NCBI GenBank assembly: GCA_030248225.1
Contig: JASANE010017365.1
Span: 1-64,000, forward strand
Direction: 5' to 3'
Origin: Trileptium ribeirensis
Lineage: Eukaryota; Nematoda; Enoplea; Enoplida; Thoracostomopsidae
DNA: 64,000 bases
Below the pieces are notes generated by a model that ran no database searches, had not been told where the DNA came from, and saw nothing but the letters and a program-made list of their open reading frames with translations. Made by a program: the position numbers and the translations under genes. Shown in pieces: positions 12,605 through 23,557 of the stretch (position 1 is the first letter of the stretch; each line of letters starts with the position of its first letter).

Positions 12605-13649
12605 TGTAGCCTACGTGATCCTAGGTTTAGTCCCACCGTATATTACACACAAACCATACGAAATATTTGCACAAAATTCCCCAACGGGATTTCCAATGCT
12701 GCTTTTGTAGCTTATGCCTAAGGCCTTAGTGTGTCACCACTTATAATGCAAGCTTTTTATTTCGTAAACTTCAACAAATTACAAAGTACACAAATTAAAC
12801 ACATAAACGGCTGAACCGTACTCACCTTGATTGCACAGCTTCTGAGGCTGACTGAGGCCCTGATCTAGCTGTGCAACCGCTTAAATACCCGAGCTATATG
12901 TCTACTCCCAATTTTCTCCCTATTGATTTCTCTAAATGTTCCAAATTACATACTAATTTTTGCAAGTTTTACTCTGGTTCCACTCCCGTAAAATTCCCTC
13001 TTTAACCTAAGTGAATTTTAGTAGATAGAGAATAAGTTTTTACAATTTTCCAAGAATTCTTAAGTATAGACAAATTTTAAGATTTTAGTCGAAAATCTAG
13101 CAGATACACATACACATATCCGCTAATGCAGGCCTAATGCTTAGGGCACCCAAACGTTACACTCAAATCCAATATATTTCCAAATTATGGTCTAGACTCA
13201 CATAAAACTCTTGTAAATTCTTTTCTCCGATAAAACCCCCTCAAACTTAGCTAAGTTCTAAAATTTTCTTGCACTATGTACAAAAGTTTCAACACACAAG
13301 ACAAGATACATTAAGTTCACATAGACACATAAACTCACGACAGAAGGTACTGTATACACTAGGTTCCTATGTAGAAGAAATTCATAAACATATTATTGAC
13401 ACACTGTATATAAACAAACATATACAATACATATATTTTCGTATATGCATTCATAATCAACAACCCCAAGCTCATAATATACAATAAATGGATGATACAT
13501 ATGATAAACAACAAACGAAAATATGACGCAGCTAAACGTACCTATAGTAATGTTGCTCCTAGGGTAGGTTTGGACTCCCAAAAATGGAAACAGATGAACG
13601 CGGATAGAAATTGTTTTAACTTAAACAATGAACGGCAAACCACGCCACA
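12605..13649 (-). repeat. 3' LTR of copy I
   Basis: Aligns with 22,419-23,468 over nearly its whole length, at roughly 90 percent by eye. In element sense it starts TGTGGCGTGG and ends GGCTACA. It is a different LTR subfamily from element 1, sharing mainly the ~120 bp at the TGTAGCC end and scattered blocks. Confidence 0.75.
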
Positions 13650-15399
13650 TTATTCCTTCTGCTGCGTAAAAATTTGTCCTCAACTCAAATTTCAAATTTA
13701 TGCCCATGTTTATTGCACCACAGCATTCGACACACATATTAGTCATACAATAACCATCAAAAAAGTCGCTTTTGCTTTCATTGATTGTTTATTGTTCGTA
13801 AATGACTGATACGAAAAGTTTTTCCTTGCGGTTACTTCATTGTTAATCGGTAACGTACACTCCGTACAGCTTGTTGAATTGCCAATAACAGTAAAGGATT
13901 TGCCGCCCACCTCCGCGATGACTTCACACATTATCATTACGCGAATACGAGACACCAATAGCATTGTTTACTACGCCGACAAATTTGACCAAAAATTGAA
14001 CCACCACTTATTTGTCAAATTTGATACCCAGCGTAAGATTTACCGTAACACACGTATCACAAACAAACGCAACAGCCATATAACACGGCATACCGCTGAA
14101 GACACCAAATTTCGTAGAGAGTAAGCAACGGATAACCATATGAATACACAAAACCGTTTCGTCGTTGGTTTAGAGGTCAACGAAATTGCCGTTCTATAAT
14201 ACATTTGATGGTGTATACATGTAAGATGTCATGTATTCCTGGCATTGAGCAGTATGCTGTCTTTTTGGTGATTCGTGCAGGCAAAATATCAACATTACAC
14301 ATACATTCTCATGGGTTACAGCCACATACGGTTACACGTGTATAACGATTCTGTTATAACATTGCTGTAATTATAGCAACTCACGCACTTTGTGCACAAA
14401 TGCATTAAATCATTATATTCATAGACATAATGTGAAATATACTATGGTAGCGAATACTTTCAATAATTATTATTAAACATACATTCATAACATTTAATCG
14501 CAATGATGCGATGCGCAATAAAACTAGGCGCGTGAACTCTAAAACATGAGATATATCATTGCCTTATCTTTAAGAGTTATTGCAACTTACAGTGCTTTAG
14601 AATTCCGCCACTATTTGGAATATAGCGCAAATGTCACAGAGTAGAGCATTTTCCAGCTGCCGTACCTATACGTCTTACCATTCCAAATATTGAAATCGGA
14701 ACTAAAATTTCCGGTATGACGTAAGAAATCACCAAACTGCGTTATTATGTCCAGTCTCAGTATCTGGCACAATCCTGCATTGTTGCACAGTTTGAAACAT
14801 TACATAATCACTTTCGATAAAGTTGAATTTGTCTTTAAATCATAACCACATGTAGAATTTGGCTAAATACGGATATCGAAATATTTCTACAGTAGCACAA
14901 CATCTATCAAATCTCAAATGTGGCTACCAAGTATATTACAAAAACTCAATGCTGCTAGTATACCGATTAGCCAGCCTATTTATGCATCACATATATATTA
15001 TATATAAGTGATGTTTATTACTGTCTCACCTATACATTATATATAAATTGGTTTTCGCAAACGCAATGCATAATATAAAAAACTATCGCCGCTGTAGTCC
15101 TATTTCCTATTTGTTTTTTCATATACAATTTTCATTCATTGCAGATATGAATCTTATACAGATACATTTCTTATACATATAATTGTACTATGTACATTTA
15201 GTTGTACTCATCTTCTGGCAGATAGCAGACAATATTTTTCTTTACTTAGACACAACAACCAAGACGTAACTCAGCCAGCTGTATTTTTTATTTTGTTGTA
15301 TGAAATATTTTATGTATATTTCATACATTTTTTACATTTTCATATATAACCATATATAAACTTATATTTATTTAAATATATTGTATATATATTTTAAAA
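13650..15399 (-). other. Internal AT-rich region of copy I
   Basis: A purine tract (minus-strand AGAAGGAATAA) directly precedes the LTR. The rest is AT-rich with alternating TATA runs near 14,990-15,060 and 15,330-15,395. A 94-codon plus-strand frame at 13,840-14,124 has no recognisable motif and I do not call it a gene. Confidence 0.4.
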
Positions 15400-15409
15400 A
15401 AAACCGAGG

Positions 15410-15610
15410 TCACGCAGAGACATAAAATCCCCAGCGTGATCATTTGAAAAATATGTGGAGGCACACAGGGATATTGCACCCCCTGTGTGTTATTTTTTGT
15501 TATTTAGCGGCATAAGCACACGAGGATTAATACCCCTAGTGTGTTTTTGTTTTAACGGAAGACACGAAAAAAACAACCGGACTCACAGGGACGTAAATTC
15601 TCCCTGTGGG
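15410..15610. repeat. Row of four related hairpins
   Basis: Four stem-loops follow each other at 15,410-15,439, 15,461-15,490, 15,516-15,544 and 15,582-15,610. Arms are TCACGC/GCGTGA, ACACAGGG/CCCTGTGT, ACACGAGG/CCCTAGTGT (imperfect) and CTCACAGGG/CCCTGTGGG. Loops are AT-rich, 7-18 nt, and resemble each other (acataaa, attaata, acgtaaa). The fourth recurs at 41,125-41,155, and its right half at 30,241-30,260. Confidence 0.65.
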
Positions 15611-15876
15611 TCAACCTAGGGAACCCACATACATAAAAAAGGAACCGTTGGATTTCTATTTTAAGGTTAAGTAAAAATTTCATCGGCTTTCTTGAGTTGA
15701 GTTTTTAAATTGAGACAGAAAATTTCACACCATAGTGCAAAGGCACAAAACGCCAAACTGCACACGCAAATGTGATTTGGTAAAACGACACATTTAAGGT
15801 TCACCTTAGGAAAATCTTTTTTGGCCCTTTTTACAAGGGATTTTGCCCTTGAGGAAACACAAACACCAACCAAAGT

Positions 15877-15911
15877 CGAACTGGATGGCCACTAAACCGG
15901 AGCCCAGTTCG
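15877..15911 (-). ncRNA. Twin stem-loop A (candidate structured RNA), copy I
   Basis: A perfect 8-bp stem, CGAACTGG with CCAGTTCG, encloses the 19-nt loop ATGGCCACTAAACCGGAGC (plus-strand spelling). The same stem and loop recur at 41,423-41,457 and, with two loop changes, at 30,680-30,714. A transcript would carry the complement. Function unknown. Confidence 0.6.
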
Positions 15912-16022
15912 CAAACAAATTGTTTATAAGTAAACATATTTTAAGAAATAAGTGCAGGTATTGAGAACCGACCCAAGATTTTTCATTTTTTAGCCCTGAG
16001 TACATTATGCATTGTATACACG

Positions 16023-16055
16023 CGGCTAGATGGCCACTAAACAGGAGCCTAGCCG
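16023..16055 (-). ncRNA. Twin stem-loop B (candidate structured RNA), copy I
   Basis: A perfect 7-bp stem of different sequence, CGGCTAG with CTAGCCG, encloses almost the same 19-nt loop (one change, C to A). It recurs exactly paired at 41,585-41,617. In element 1 (30,828-30,860) the left arm has decayed. Keeping the loop while changing both stem arms is the signature of a conserved structure. Confidence 0.6.
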
Positions 16056-18347
16056 AAGACAGACGGTAACTATGTACTAAAGAACACATATCCAAAAGAC
16101 ACGCCAGCAGAACGTTGAGCGTGAGTTTTTAGTGAGTGGAACAACACGAGCACAAATCCAATTTACGGATGTCCAGCCGACCCCATTGCTGACACCCCGC
16201 CCCAAACCGCTGTCTACCAGGGACGCCGTCGACAGTGCTTCCTCACTGTTGTGTGACCTCAGATACACGGCTGATCTTGATCACCTGGCCAGCGCAGGGG
16301 ACATGAAAGGTTTTCCGTGAGCAACATGAGTTTAAAACTGAGAAAGCTCCCTCTCCGATTACACCAATAAGAACTAGTACACACGTCCGATTATGAAATA
16401 CTAAAGTTATTCTTTGAAACAAAAACCACGCAATTTATCAAATTTAAAACTAAATTTTAAGATTGGATGTGTGGATTAGCTCCTTCCTCTAGGTTTAAAA
16501 ATCCTTTTTTAAAATTTGGGGAACACTTATTTTTTAAATTTTCAACAATTTTTTGTCAAAGATTTTGGTTTTTATCAAGTGTCAACCAGGTGCTAAAATT
16601 TTTGTAAGGTTTTCTCCTTATAAAAAAGTTTGAGTGCAATACCTGGAAGCCCGTTTGTAAACACGTAGCAAATTAGATAAACTTCCTCAGATTGACGTTT
16701 AGGTAGAAAACATTTCTGGAAATGCATTGCTTCATTTTTAAGTTTAGGCCCATTTTAAAAATCTTTACTGCAATCACGCTTAAAATGAGTCAAAATTCTT
16801 GCTTTATTTAAAGTTTTGAAAAAGTCTCTTTTTTGTGTTTTTAACGTTACCATCTAATGAAGTATTCATACAGGGATTAATACATTTAAATATATAACTA
16901 TATTTTTAAATAAGTTAAGTTTACTACTCACCTTAGTTGAGCTTACTCCCATATTCCTGTTTGATGCTCCGACAGAATGTCATTGTGCTCTGGACAGGAG
17001 ACCATAACCACAACTTTTTTAAACTCTAAAAACCTGAAAACATCAAACTGAGAAGCAACGCTTCTCTATAAACAAATGGAAATGCATTTAACATACCAAA
17101 TTTTGTGATTAAAATTTTTTTGACCGTCTATCGGATTCTTTATATTTTTTGACTGTCACAATTGCCAGAAACATACACCAATTTTGTTACTTTAAACAAA
17201 TTTTTATTCATACACAACAAACATCAGTAGGTGTATATATAAAAGGCGTGATCTTTTTTAACGCGGCGTAACTAATAAAGAAACCTCAGCAATCTTTATG
17301 CCATCATTATTTTCGCTAAAAAGCCTTATTTGTCTTGACTCCAAAAAAATTATTTTACTTATGGCCAAATCAATTATTTTCTGTACCTCGTAAAATGAAT
17401 AAAAGTTACTCTTTCGTATACTACCTTTCTTCAAAATTCTCAGAGATTTTTTACATAGCCCGTCGTTGGCTCCGATTCAGAACCTGTAAATGTCTAAATT
17501 GTTTAATTTTTCAAGCTAAGGATACAGGTACGATGCGATTACTTTTAAGGGACAAGAGCTGTTCTCAGTTAGCCTCTTAAAATACTGATGACTTAATAGC
17601 CCTTTCAATTGAGCTACATATTAAACAGAATTTTTTTAAACAATATCCCAGTATTTGAAAAGTTTAGTACAGTGAGCAATCAAAATACCAACAATATTTT
17701 TCGCTTAATTCCAAGCAATATTCGTTTAAAATTATTTTCAGAGATCCAGATTTTTTAAATTCTTTTAAACAATCTATTAAGGAACCCCAGGCCATAATCG
17801 ATTTCGAATTAGCACTTTCCCTGCATTCTGAAGACGCTTAACAGTCATTTGTCACATTTAAATGCAGTTTTGTATAAAAAATCCCTTAAAAACACGAAAA
17901 ACGAATACATAAAAACTGAACAAATCATTGGCCAATCAAAACTACCTCGGTGTGGAGTAAAATATTTATGTTATATCTCCCAAGAATGGACTTATGAAAC
18001 CAACTAGACTGACTTTGATTTTTCTTTTCGAATTTCGCACAAATTTTCCAATATTTTGTAAACTGCTTGAACCTACAAAGTGAATCTGACAAGAAGTATT
18101 TTTAGATATTTCAATATCGTGACTTAATTTTTATTGCCAAAAACATCTCGTTTTGAAGGATCTTGATTTAATGATAATGTAATAGACACCAACTTACATG
18201 GTCATTTTGTAACCCTTCGTATATCACTATATTTATAAAATGTCTTTTTCACCGGTAAAGAATATGAACGTTGAGCACAGTCTTTGCTTGGCACTCCATC
18301 AATGACGTGCTCTCCAAGAACAGTTTGACGCAAAACATACCGTGAAT

Positions 18348-20780
18348 TTTTGCGTCGTTCACATTAAGATGCGAGCACTCACTGCACACGGTTACGCGAG
18401 AACCGCAGTGGTCGTTACACTGCAGTTGTCGTTACATTGTAATGATAATGTTGTCAGCCGCTACAAGCTTCGTGCAGCAGCTGATATTTCTGAACGATGC
18501 TTGTAGCGGCTATATCAATTGATGTTACACTGCTTGTAACAACATTGTTTAAAGTTGCACACGCAGTGTATTGGCAACGATGCCGCACGATGGTGCAACG
18601 AGAAATAGCTTCTTTGCACTGCATCAAGAATAGCATACGCACGCTTTAACTTGAGTGGAATTCGCAGACCATATGCTCATTCTAGGTGATTACTCAAATT
18701 TGGGCGCATTTCTTCAAAAAATTTTGTGCATTTTCTTTCCTGGTGGAAATGTTACCTTGTGGGATCCTTCTGCACGTAAAGCACATAAAAGTGTATGCGA
18801 GCAACTAGTGGCAAAGTTAACGCCGATATCGATCGGAATAGGGGTTTACTGCATTATTGTTTTGTCAAGCTGCAGCTACAGCGCTAAGTGTTTAACGTTT
18901 AATATTACACTTCTCTTAAAATTGGAGCCGAATCGGTTTTACCCTTTATGGACGACAGGAGCACAAATTCAGACCAAAATAGGTGTTTCACATCATTGTT
19001 TTACAGCAGGGATTACAATACATATGGCTATGCCGCCTAAATTAGTATGTACCTTAAGAATTTATCCTTGTATTGTAATTTGCAGAATCAATGTCTAATA
19101 ATTTTCCACCTTAATTCTTTTACAAATTGAAGCCAGGTTATTCAGCTATTTACTTTCGCTAACTATAATTTATAATTCCGCGGAAACCTTGTTTTTTGGT
19201 ACTCAGAAGCGACCGCTTTTCGCCAATTACCACAATCTATGTACACTTTCGCTCGTCTTTTATTTATTTAAAATCTACCAAATCCAAATTTTCACTGCCG
19301 TGGAATTATCGCAACGTGTTGGCAAATAGCGATAAACAATTCATTCAATTGTTCGTTACAGTGTTTGGTTTTCCAAAAATGACACTTAACATGATTGATT
19401 ACAGTTTAAGACAAACATTAAACGATGACGGACATTTCCAGATTGATCTGATAGTCAGCTCCACAAATTTTATTTACTGAATACGATGTGATGCAATATA
19501 TTTACCTTTAATTAAATGGACAAACGCGCATCTACAACACAATAATGAATGAATATAATATGCGTCAATATTTTTGGGACCTAGATTATACACTTGAACA
19601 TAATACTATAATACTAATAGTAAACTTGGCTGTATACATTTATACTGAAGCGTCTGATAAAGCAAATAATATATGTCACACATTGTTATATGCACGTTGA
19701 AAATATATTGAAAATATATTGTTTTAGAAAGTTCCTTTGCTTGTAATATCTAACTGCTAAAATACCAAAATTTCTGGTCTGATTGTAAGTTTGTTATCCA
19801 TTTAATTAAGTCTCAGCAAGGGCTAATTTCAGCGCAATATATTGAAGTTAGGGTTGAACAATTTCAAAAGCATTAAACTTCTTTAGAAAATTATTCATTT
19901 GCAACACATTTAGTGTCAATATTTGAAGAACTTGGGAACGACAATCTGTTTAGATTCGTCCCACTCGTCTCAGAAACAAAATGATTCAAACATTCTGCAC
20001 TCGGTGATACACAAAATCTATAAATATAACGATTCACATTACCGTACAAACGTTATGGCATTTATGGTGTGATGTATGAAGCATATCTAGCTGCATATGA
20101 TTATATATTGTGATAGTCACTGTTATTGGAACATTAGATAAACTGAGTTTTCCAGTGGGCCCAAGAGACCCTAAATATATACATAAAAACACTCTTCTCT
20201 GTATAAATCAATGAATATATATGGATCTTCTTAGTGTTTTCTAGAGCGAGAGAAGTTCTATACAGCTGCATATGACGAGTTCTTGCAGCTTTTATCAATT
20301 TTGTAGAACAGTATAGGCGGCGATCCCGGGGGATTAGGGGGTTGCATCCCCCCTTCCCCCAGAAATCAAGATACGGTGATAAGAACTAAACAAAAATTAT
20401 GGTCATCCCCCACTATTTTTTAGGAATCACCGCCCATGTATAATAGACTAAGAATTCAAGTTTTCCTTAGTTCTTGTTACATTGTCATGACGCTACTACG
20501 ATTCATGTTACAGCTGCGGTGCGAAGGCGCTGTTCTTCATTACATCATTGTGCTGCAATCTTTATTATTGTTACAAAAGCCGTGCAGTTTTACACAATGT
20601 TGATACAAACATTGTAACATTAACCCCAATGCTGACTACAGGCGCTGTTCAACAATAGAAGCTGTTGCACGGAACTTGTAGCGACCGATGAAGCCATCGT
20701 TACAATGTAACGGCAACTGCAGTGTAACGACCACTGAGGTCTTTGCGTAACTGTGTGCAGTAGCTGTGAACCACGCATTT
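18348..20780. mobile_element. Foldback DNA transposon inserted in copy I
   Basis: Long imperfect terminal inverted repeats of about 200 bp: the left end TGCGTCGTTCACATT...CTGCACACGG, with GTGGTCGTTACACTGCAG inside, has its complement at the right end. In element 1 the corresponding site (near 32,490-32,550) lacks the insertion. The interior repeats GTTACATTG and GTGCAGCAGC motifs. A 147-codon plus-strand frame at 18,655-19,098 has no recognisable transposase motif. A target duplication could not be fixed, so the superfamily is open. Confidence 0.55.
20318..20450. repeat. Small inverted-repeat insert with GC-rich hairpin
   Basis: Ends resemble each other in inverted orientation (TATAGGCGGCGATCC and GGAATCACCGCCCATGTATA). 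Inside is GGGGGTTGCATCCCCCC. It is probably a small MITE within the foldback transposon. Confidence 0.35.
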
Positions 20781-20862
20781 CCAAACGTTGTACACCCTGG
20801 CACATATTCTGAGCTTCACGGTTCTGGGTGACCTTAACCACAACGTAAATTTCTAAAAGCCT

Positions 20863-22258
20863 TTAAAGGAATCGCACGCAAATAATACCATCATATAACA
20901 GCGCATTAACATATAATTTTGCACATGCACATATTTCTTCGTATTTTTCGATTAAGTCATTAAATTGAACACTTTCATTGCTATGCATCGTTTCATTTTC
21001 ATAGCCAATCGCTTTGATATTGACTAAACCAAAATCCTTAAAAGTTGTGGTTAAATTTTCATTCCAGTTTAGCCCAGAAACATTTTTGGGTTTTCCTATA
21101 AATACCACCTTGGAACACCTTATTGGAGCACCCCTCTGATCTAAAATAATAGAAGCACATTTAACCAACGCACGTTTTCTTACCGTTGTGTTTATCCGTA
21201 TCTCGCATTGCATAAAATAATCCAATAATTTCTGTTTAGATTCGTAGTTTCCTGTTACACTTATCTCAATTTTGCCGCACCGTCTTCCTCCATATGTTTG
21301 AATGGCTTGATGACGTTGCCGTTTATCACACAAATAATCATTCATAGGTTGCTGGAAATTGTGAGCGCGGAGCACGCCTCGATCTGCCAACCCTCGATTA
21401 AATCCCACGTCTGAATTTTCGTACCTGAAGGATGTATGAAAACCCTTTCGGGAACATACATTCTGATGCATACAAGACATGTTAGAATTTGTGGACAAAC
21501 TTTCAGTACTATTTGGGACTGCAACTTGTCTCATTTTACTCTGACCCGCAATAGTCTTGGGTTTATCCTTACGATATACAAACATTGTGCTACACTTAAA
21601 AGTTTTTTTACTCAATTCCAAGATGTTAGATTTTCGAATACATTTGTGGGACTCACTATCAGTTGGCCTTAAATATTGTTCCAAATTTACCTCAGTCCAA
21701 CACGTAGAGTTCTCAATACACTCTTGCTTACGCGCCTCAGCTATAGCAGCTTGAAATGACTCATGCCTGGCAGATAACACAAATCGGCGAATTGTTTTAT
21801 TCAATCCAAATAGGAAATTGTGCATTGCAATAGTATCTTTAGTCTCATGAGATAATGTAGGAAAGGCTTTCCTAACCAAGTGATCGATATCCCTCGCGTA
21901 AGTGTCAACAGATTCGTCATTGCTTTGCGACGTCTTTCAATTTTGCACCTTTCATGTAAGTCGCATATTTCGGCACCAAAATTTCAACTAAACAATTTAT
22001 CAACAAATCATAATTTTTCTTTGTTTCACCAGGGATGCATTCCCATTTCTAAGCAGCTTCGGTCCACCAAAAAGCTGGAAGTATACGAGCCATCTCATCT
22101 TTTGACCACTCATTACCAAATGAAATACGTTCAAAAATACCCATTGATTTATCAAAATCATCTCCACAGATTTCATAATAAAGAGGGATATCTTCAGCTT
22201 CAAAAATATTAGGTTGTCTTTGGCTTGCATCAAAATTCATTGTTTTTTCAGTACACAT
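20863..22258 (-). pseudogene. gag: gag of copy I (Ty3/gypsy-like), broken
   Basis: This encodes the capsid precursor of an LTR retrotransposon, which assembles the intracellular particle. The start near 22,258 is MCTEKTMNF. An in-frame TAG follows at about 22,050 and a frameshift near 21,945, after which a 338-residue frame runs to 20,863. The gag signature is a run of YARDIDHLVRKAFPTLS, then a GLNKTIRRFVLSARHESF stretch and AIAEARKQECIE, which fits Retrotrans_gag order (AFP, GL..IR..V, FQ.AI..A..QE). After a basic segment (LCDKRQRHQAIQ) comes a C-terminal part, around residues 205-330, conserved in element 1 but not recognised; I see no DTG protease motif or zinc knuckle. No reverse transcriptase follows. 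The family assignment is inference from motif order. Confidence 0.65.
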
Positions 22259-22384
22259 CCAATCGCATGAAAAAAAATTGTAACACTTTGGGCTACCTCC
22301 AAGTTTTTTTAAGAATAATTGACCAATTTTATTTCCAGTCAGAGACTTTAACCAACTGAAGTTTACACTTGTTCGTTGGTCCCA

Positions 22385-22418
22385 CCTAGTTCGACAGTCC
22401 AGGCTTGCGGCACCTGAA
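22385..22418 (-). other. Primer-binding-site region of copy I
   Basis: Directly inside the 5' LTR the minus strand reads TTCAGGTGCCGCAAGCCTGG. The equivalent in element 1 (34,093-34,110) is TTTTGGCGAAGCAAGCCTGG, which begins with the TGG expected for pairing to a tRNA CCA end. The tRNA is not identified. Confidence 0.4.
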
Positions 22419-23468
22419 TGTAACCTACGTGTTCCTAGGGGTGTTTAGCCTCACCGTAGATTACGCACAAACTATACGAAATATTCAAACAAAATTCTCC
22501 AACGGGATTTCCAATGCTGCTTTTGTAGCTTATGCCTAAGGCCTTAGTGTGTCACCCCTTATAATGCAGACTTTTTATTTTGCAAACTTCAACAAATTAC
22601 AAACTACACAAATTAAACACATAAACGGCTGAACCGTACTCACCTTGATTGCGCAGCTTCTGAGGCCGACTGAGGCCCTGATCTAGCTGCGCAACCGCTT
22701 AAATACCGGAGCTATATGTCTACTCCCAATTTTCTCCCTATTAATTTCTCTAAGTGTTCCAAATTACATACTAAGTTTTCTAAGTTTTACCCTGGTTCCA
22801 CTCCCGTAAAATTCTCTCTTAAACCTAACTGAATTTTAATCGTTAGAGAATAAGTTTTTATGAATTTCCCCGAATTCTTAAGTATAAACAAATTTTAAGA
22901 TTTAAATAGAAAATCTACCAGGTACACATACACATATCCGCTAGTGTAGGCCTAATGCTTAGGGCACCGAAACCTTACACTCAAATCCAATATATTTCCA
23001 ACTTATGGCATAAACTAACATAAAATTCTTGTAAATTCGTTTATCCTATAAAACACCCTCAAACTTAGCTAAGTTCTAAAATTCTCCTGCACCAATTACA
23101 AAAGTTTCAACACACAAGACAAGATACATTAAGTGCACATGGAAACATAAACACACGACGGAAGGTACTGTATACACTAGATTCCGATGTACAATAAATT
23201 CATAAACATATGTATTGACACACCATATAGAAATAAACATATACAATGCATATATTTTTGTATATGCATTCATAATCAACAACCCCATGCACATAATATA
23301 CAATAAATGGATGATACAGATGATAAACAACAAATGAAAATATGACGCAGCTAAACGTACCCATAGTAATGTTGCTTCTAGGCTAGGTTTGGACTCCCAA
23401 AAATGGAAACTGATAGAATGAGCGCATAGAAATTGTTTCAATTTAATCAAGGAAGGGAAATCGCCGCC
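22419..23468 (-). repeat. 5' LTR of copy I
   Basis: Pairs with 12,605-13,649. Its outer end reads ...aatcgccgcc where the sister LTR reads ...accacgccaca, so the terminal bases appear lost or changed at the junction with the 88-bp duplication. Confidence 0.7.
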
Positions 23469-23469
23469 G

Positions 23470-23557
23470 CGGGCGTTCTGATAAGGTCAAAATGTCTCGA
23501 ATCGCACGTGGGTTTAACCCTAAATTTATGAGACAAATGTGTTAATATTGAACAGGC
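23470..23557. repeat. 88-bp target duplication, right copy
   Basis: Second copy of the 88-bp E segment (9 substitutions from 12,517-12,604). On its far side the normal E sequence resumes, and on its near side lies the LTR of copy I. Confidence 0.75.

Larger units (their letters stand above)
15582..18347 (-). other. 3' tail region shared by three retroelements (copy I)
   Basis: Aligns with 30,235-32,520 along its length and with 41,105-41,750 over the first ~560 bp. It contains the twin stem-loops and a GC-richer block at 16,130-16,300, matched at 30,955-31,135. Both copies of that block could encode a short minus-strand peptide with GVSNG, GWTS and NWICA; whether it is translated is unclear. 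The rest is AT-rich and non-coding. Confidence 0.6.
12605..23468 (-). mobile_element. gag: Copy I: gag-only LTR retrotransposon nested in E
   Basis: A minus-strand element of about 10.9 kb. The 5' LTR is at 22,419-23,468, gag at 22,258-20,863, a foldback DNA transposon at 20,780-18,348, the 3' tail with hairpins at 18,347-15,400, AT-rich internal sequence at 15,400-13,660, and the 3' LTR at 13,649-12,605. No pol or envelope reading frame was found. The right LTR end looks a few bases short compared with the left LTR. The element is inserted in element E and flanked by an 88-bp direct duplication. Confidence 0.7.

Noticed and set aside
13840..14124. 94-codon plus-strand frame in copy I
   Set aside because: It is antisense to the element, has no motif, and I saw no conserved counterpart in element 1.
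18655..19098. 147-codon plus-strand frame inside the foldback transposon
   Set aside because: No recognisable transposase or other motif, amino-acid composition typical of random AT-rich frames, and no support from a second copy.
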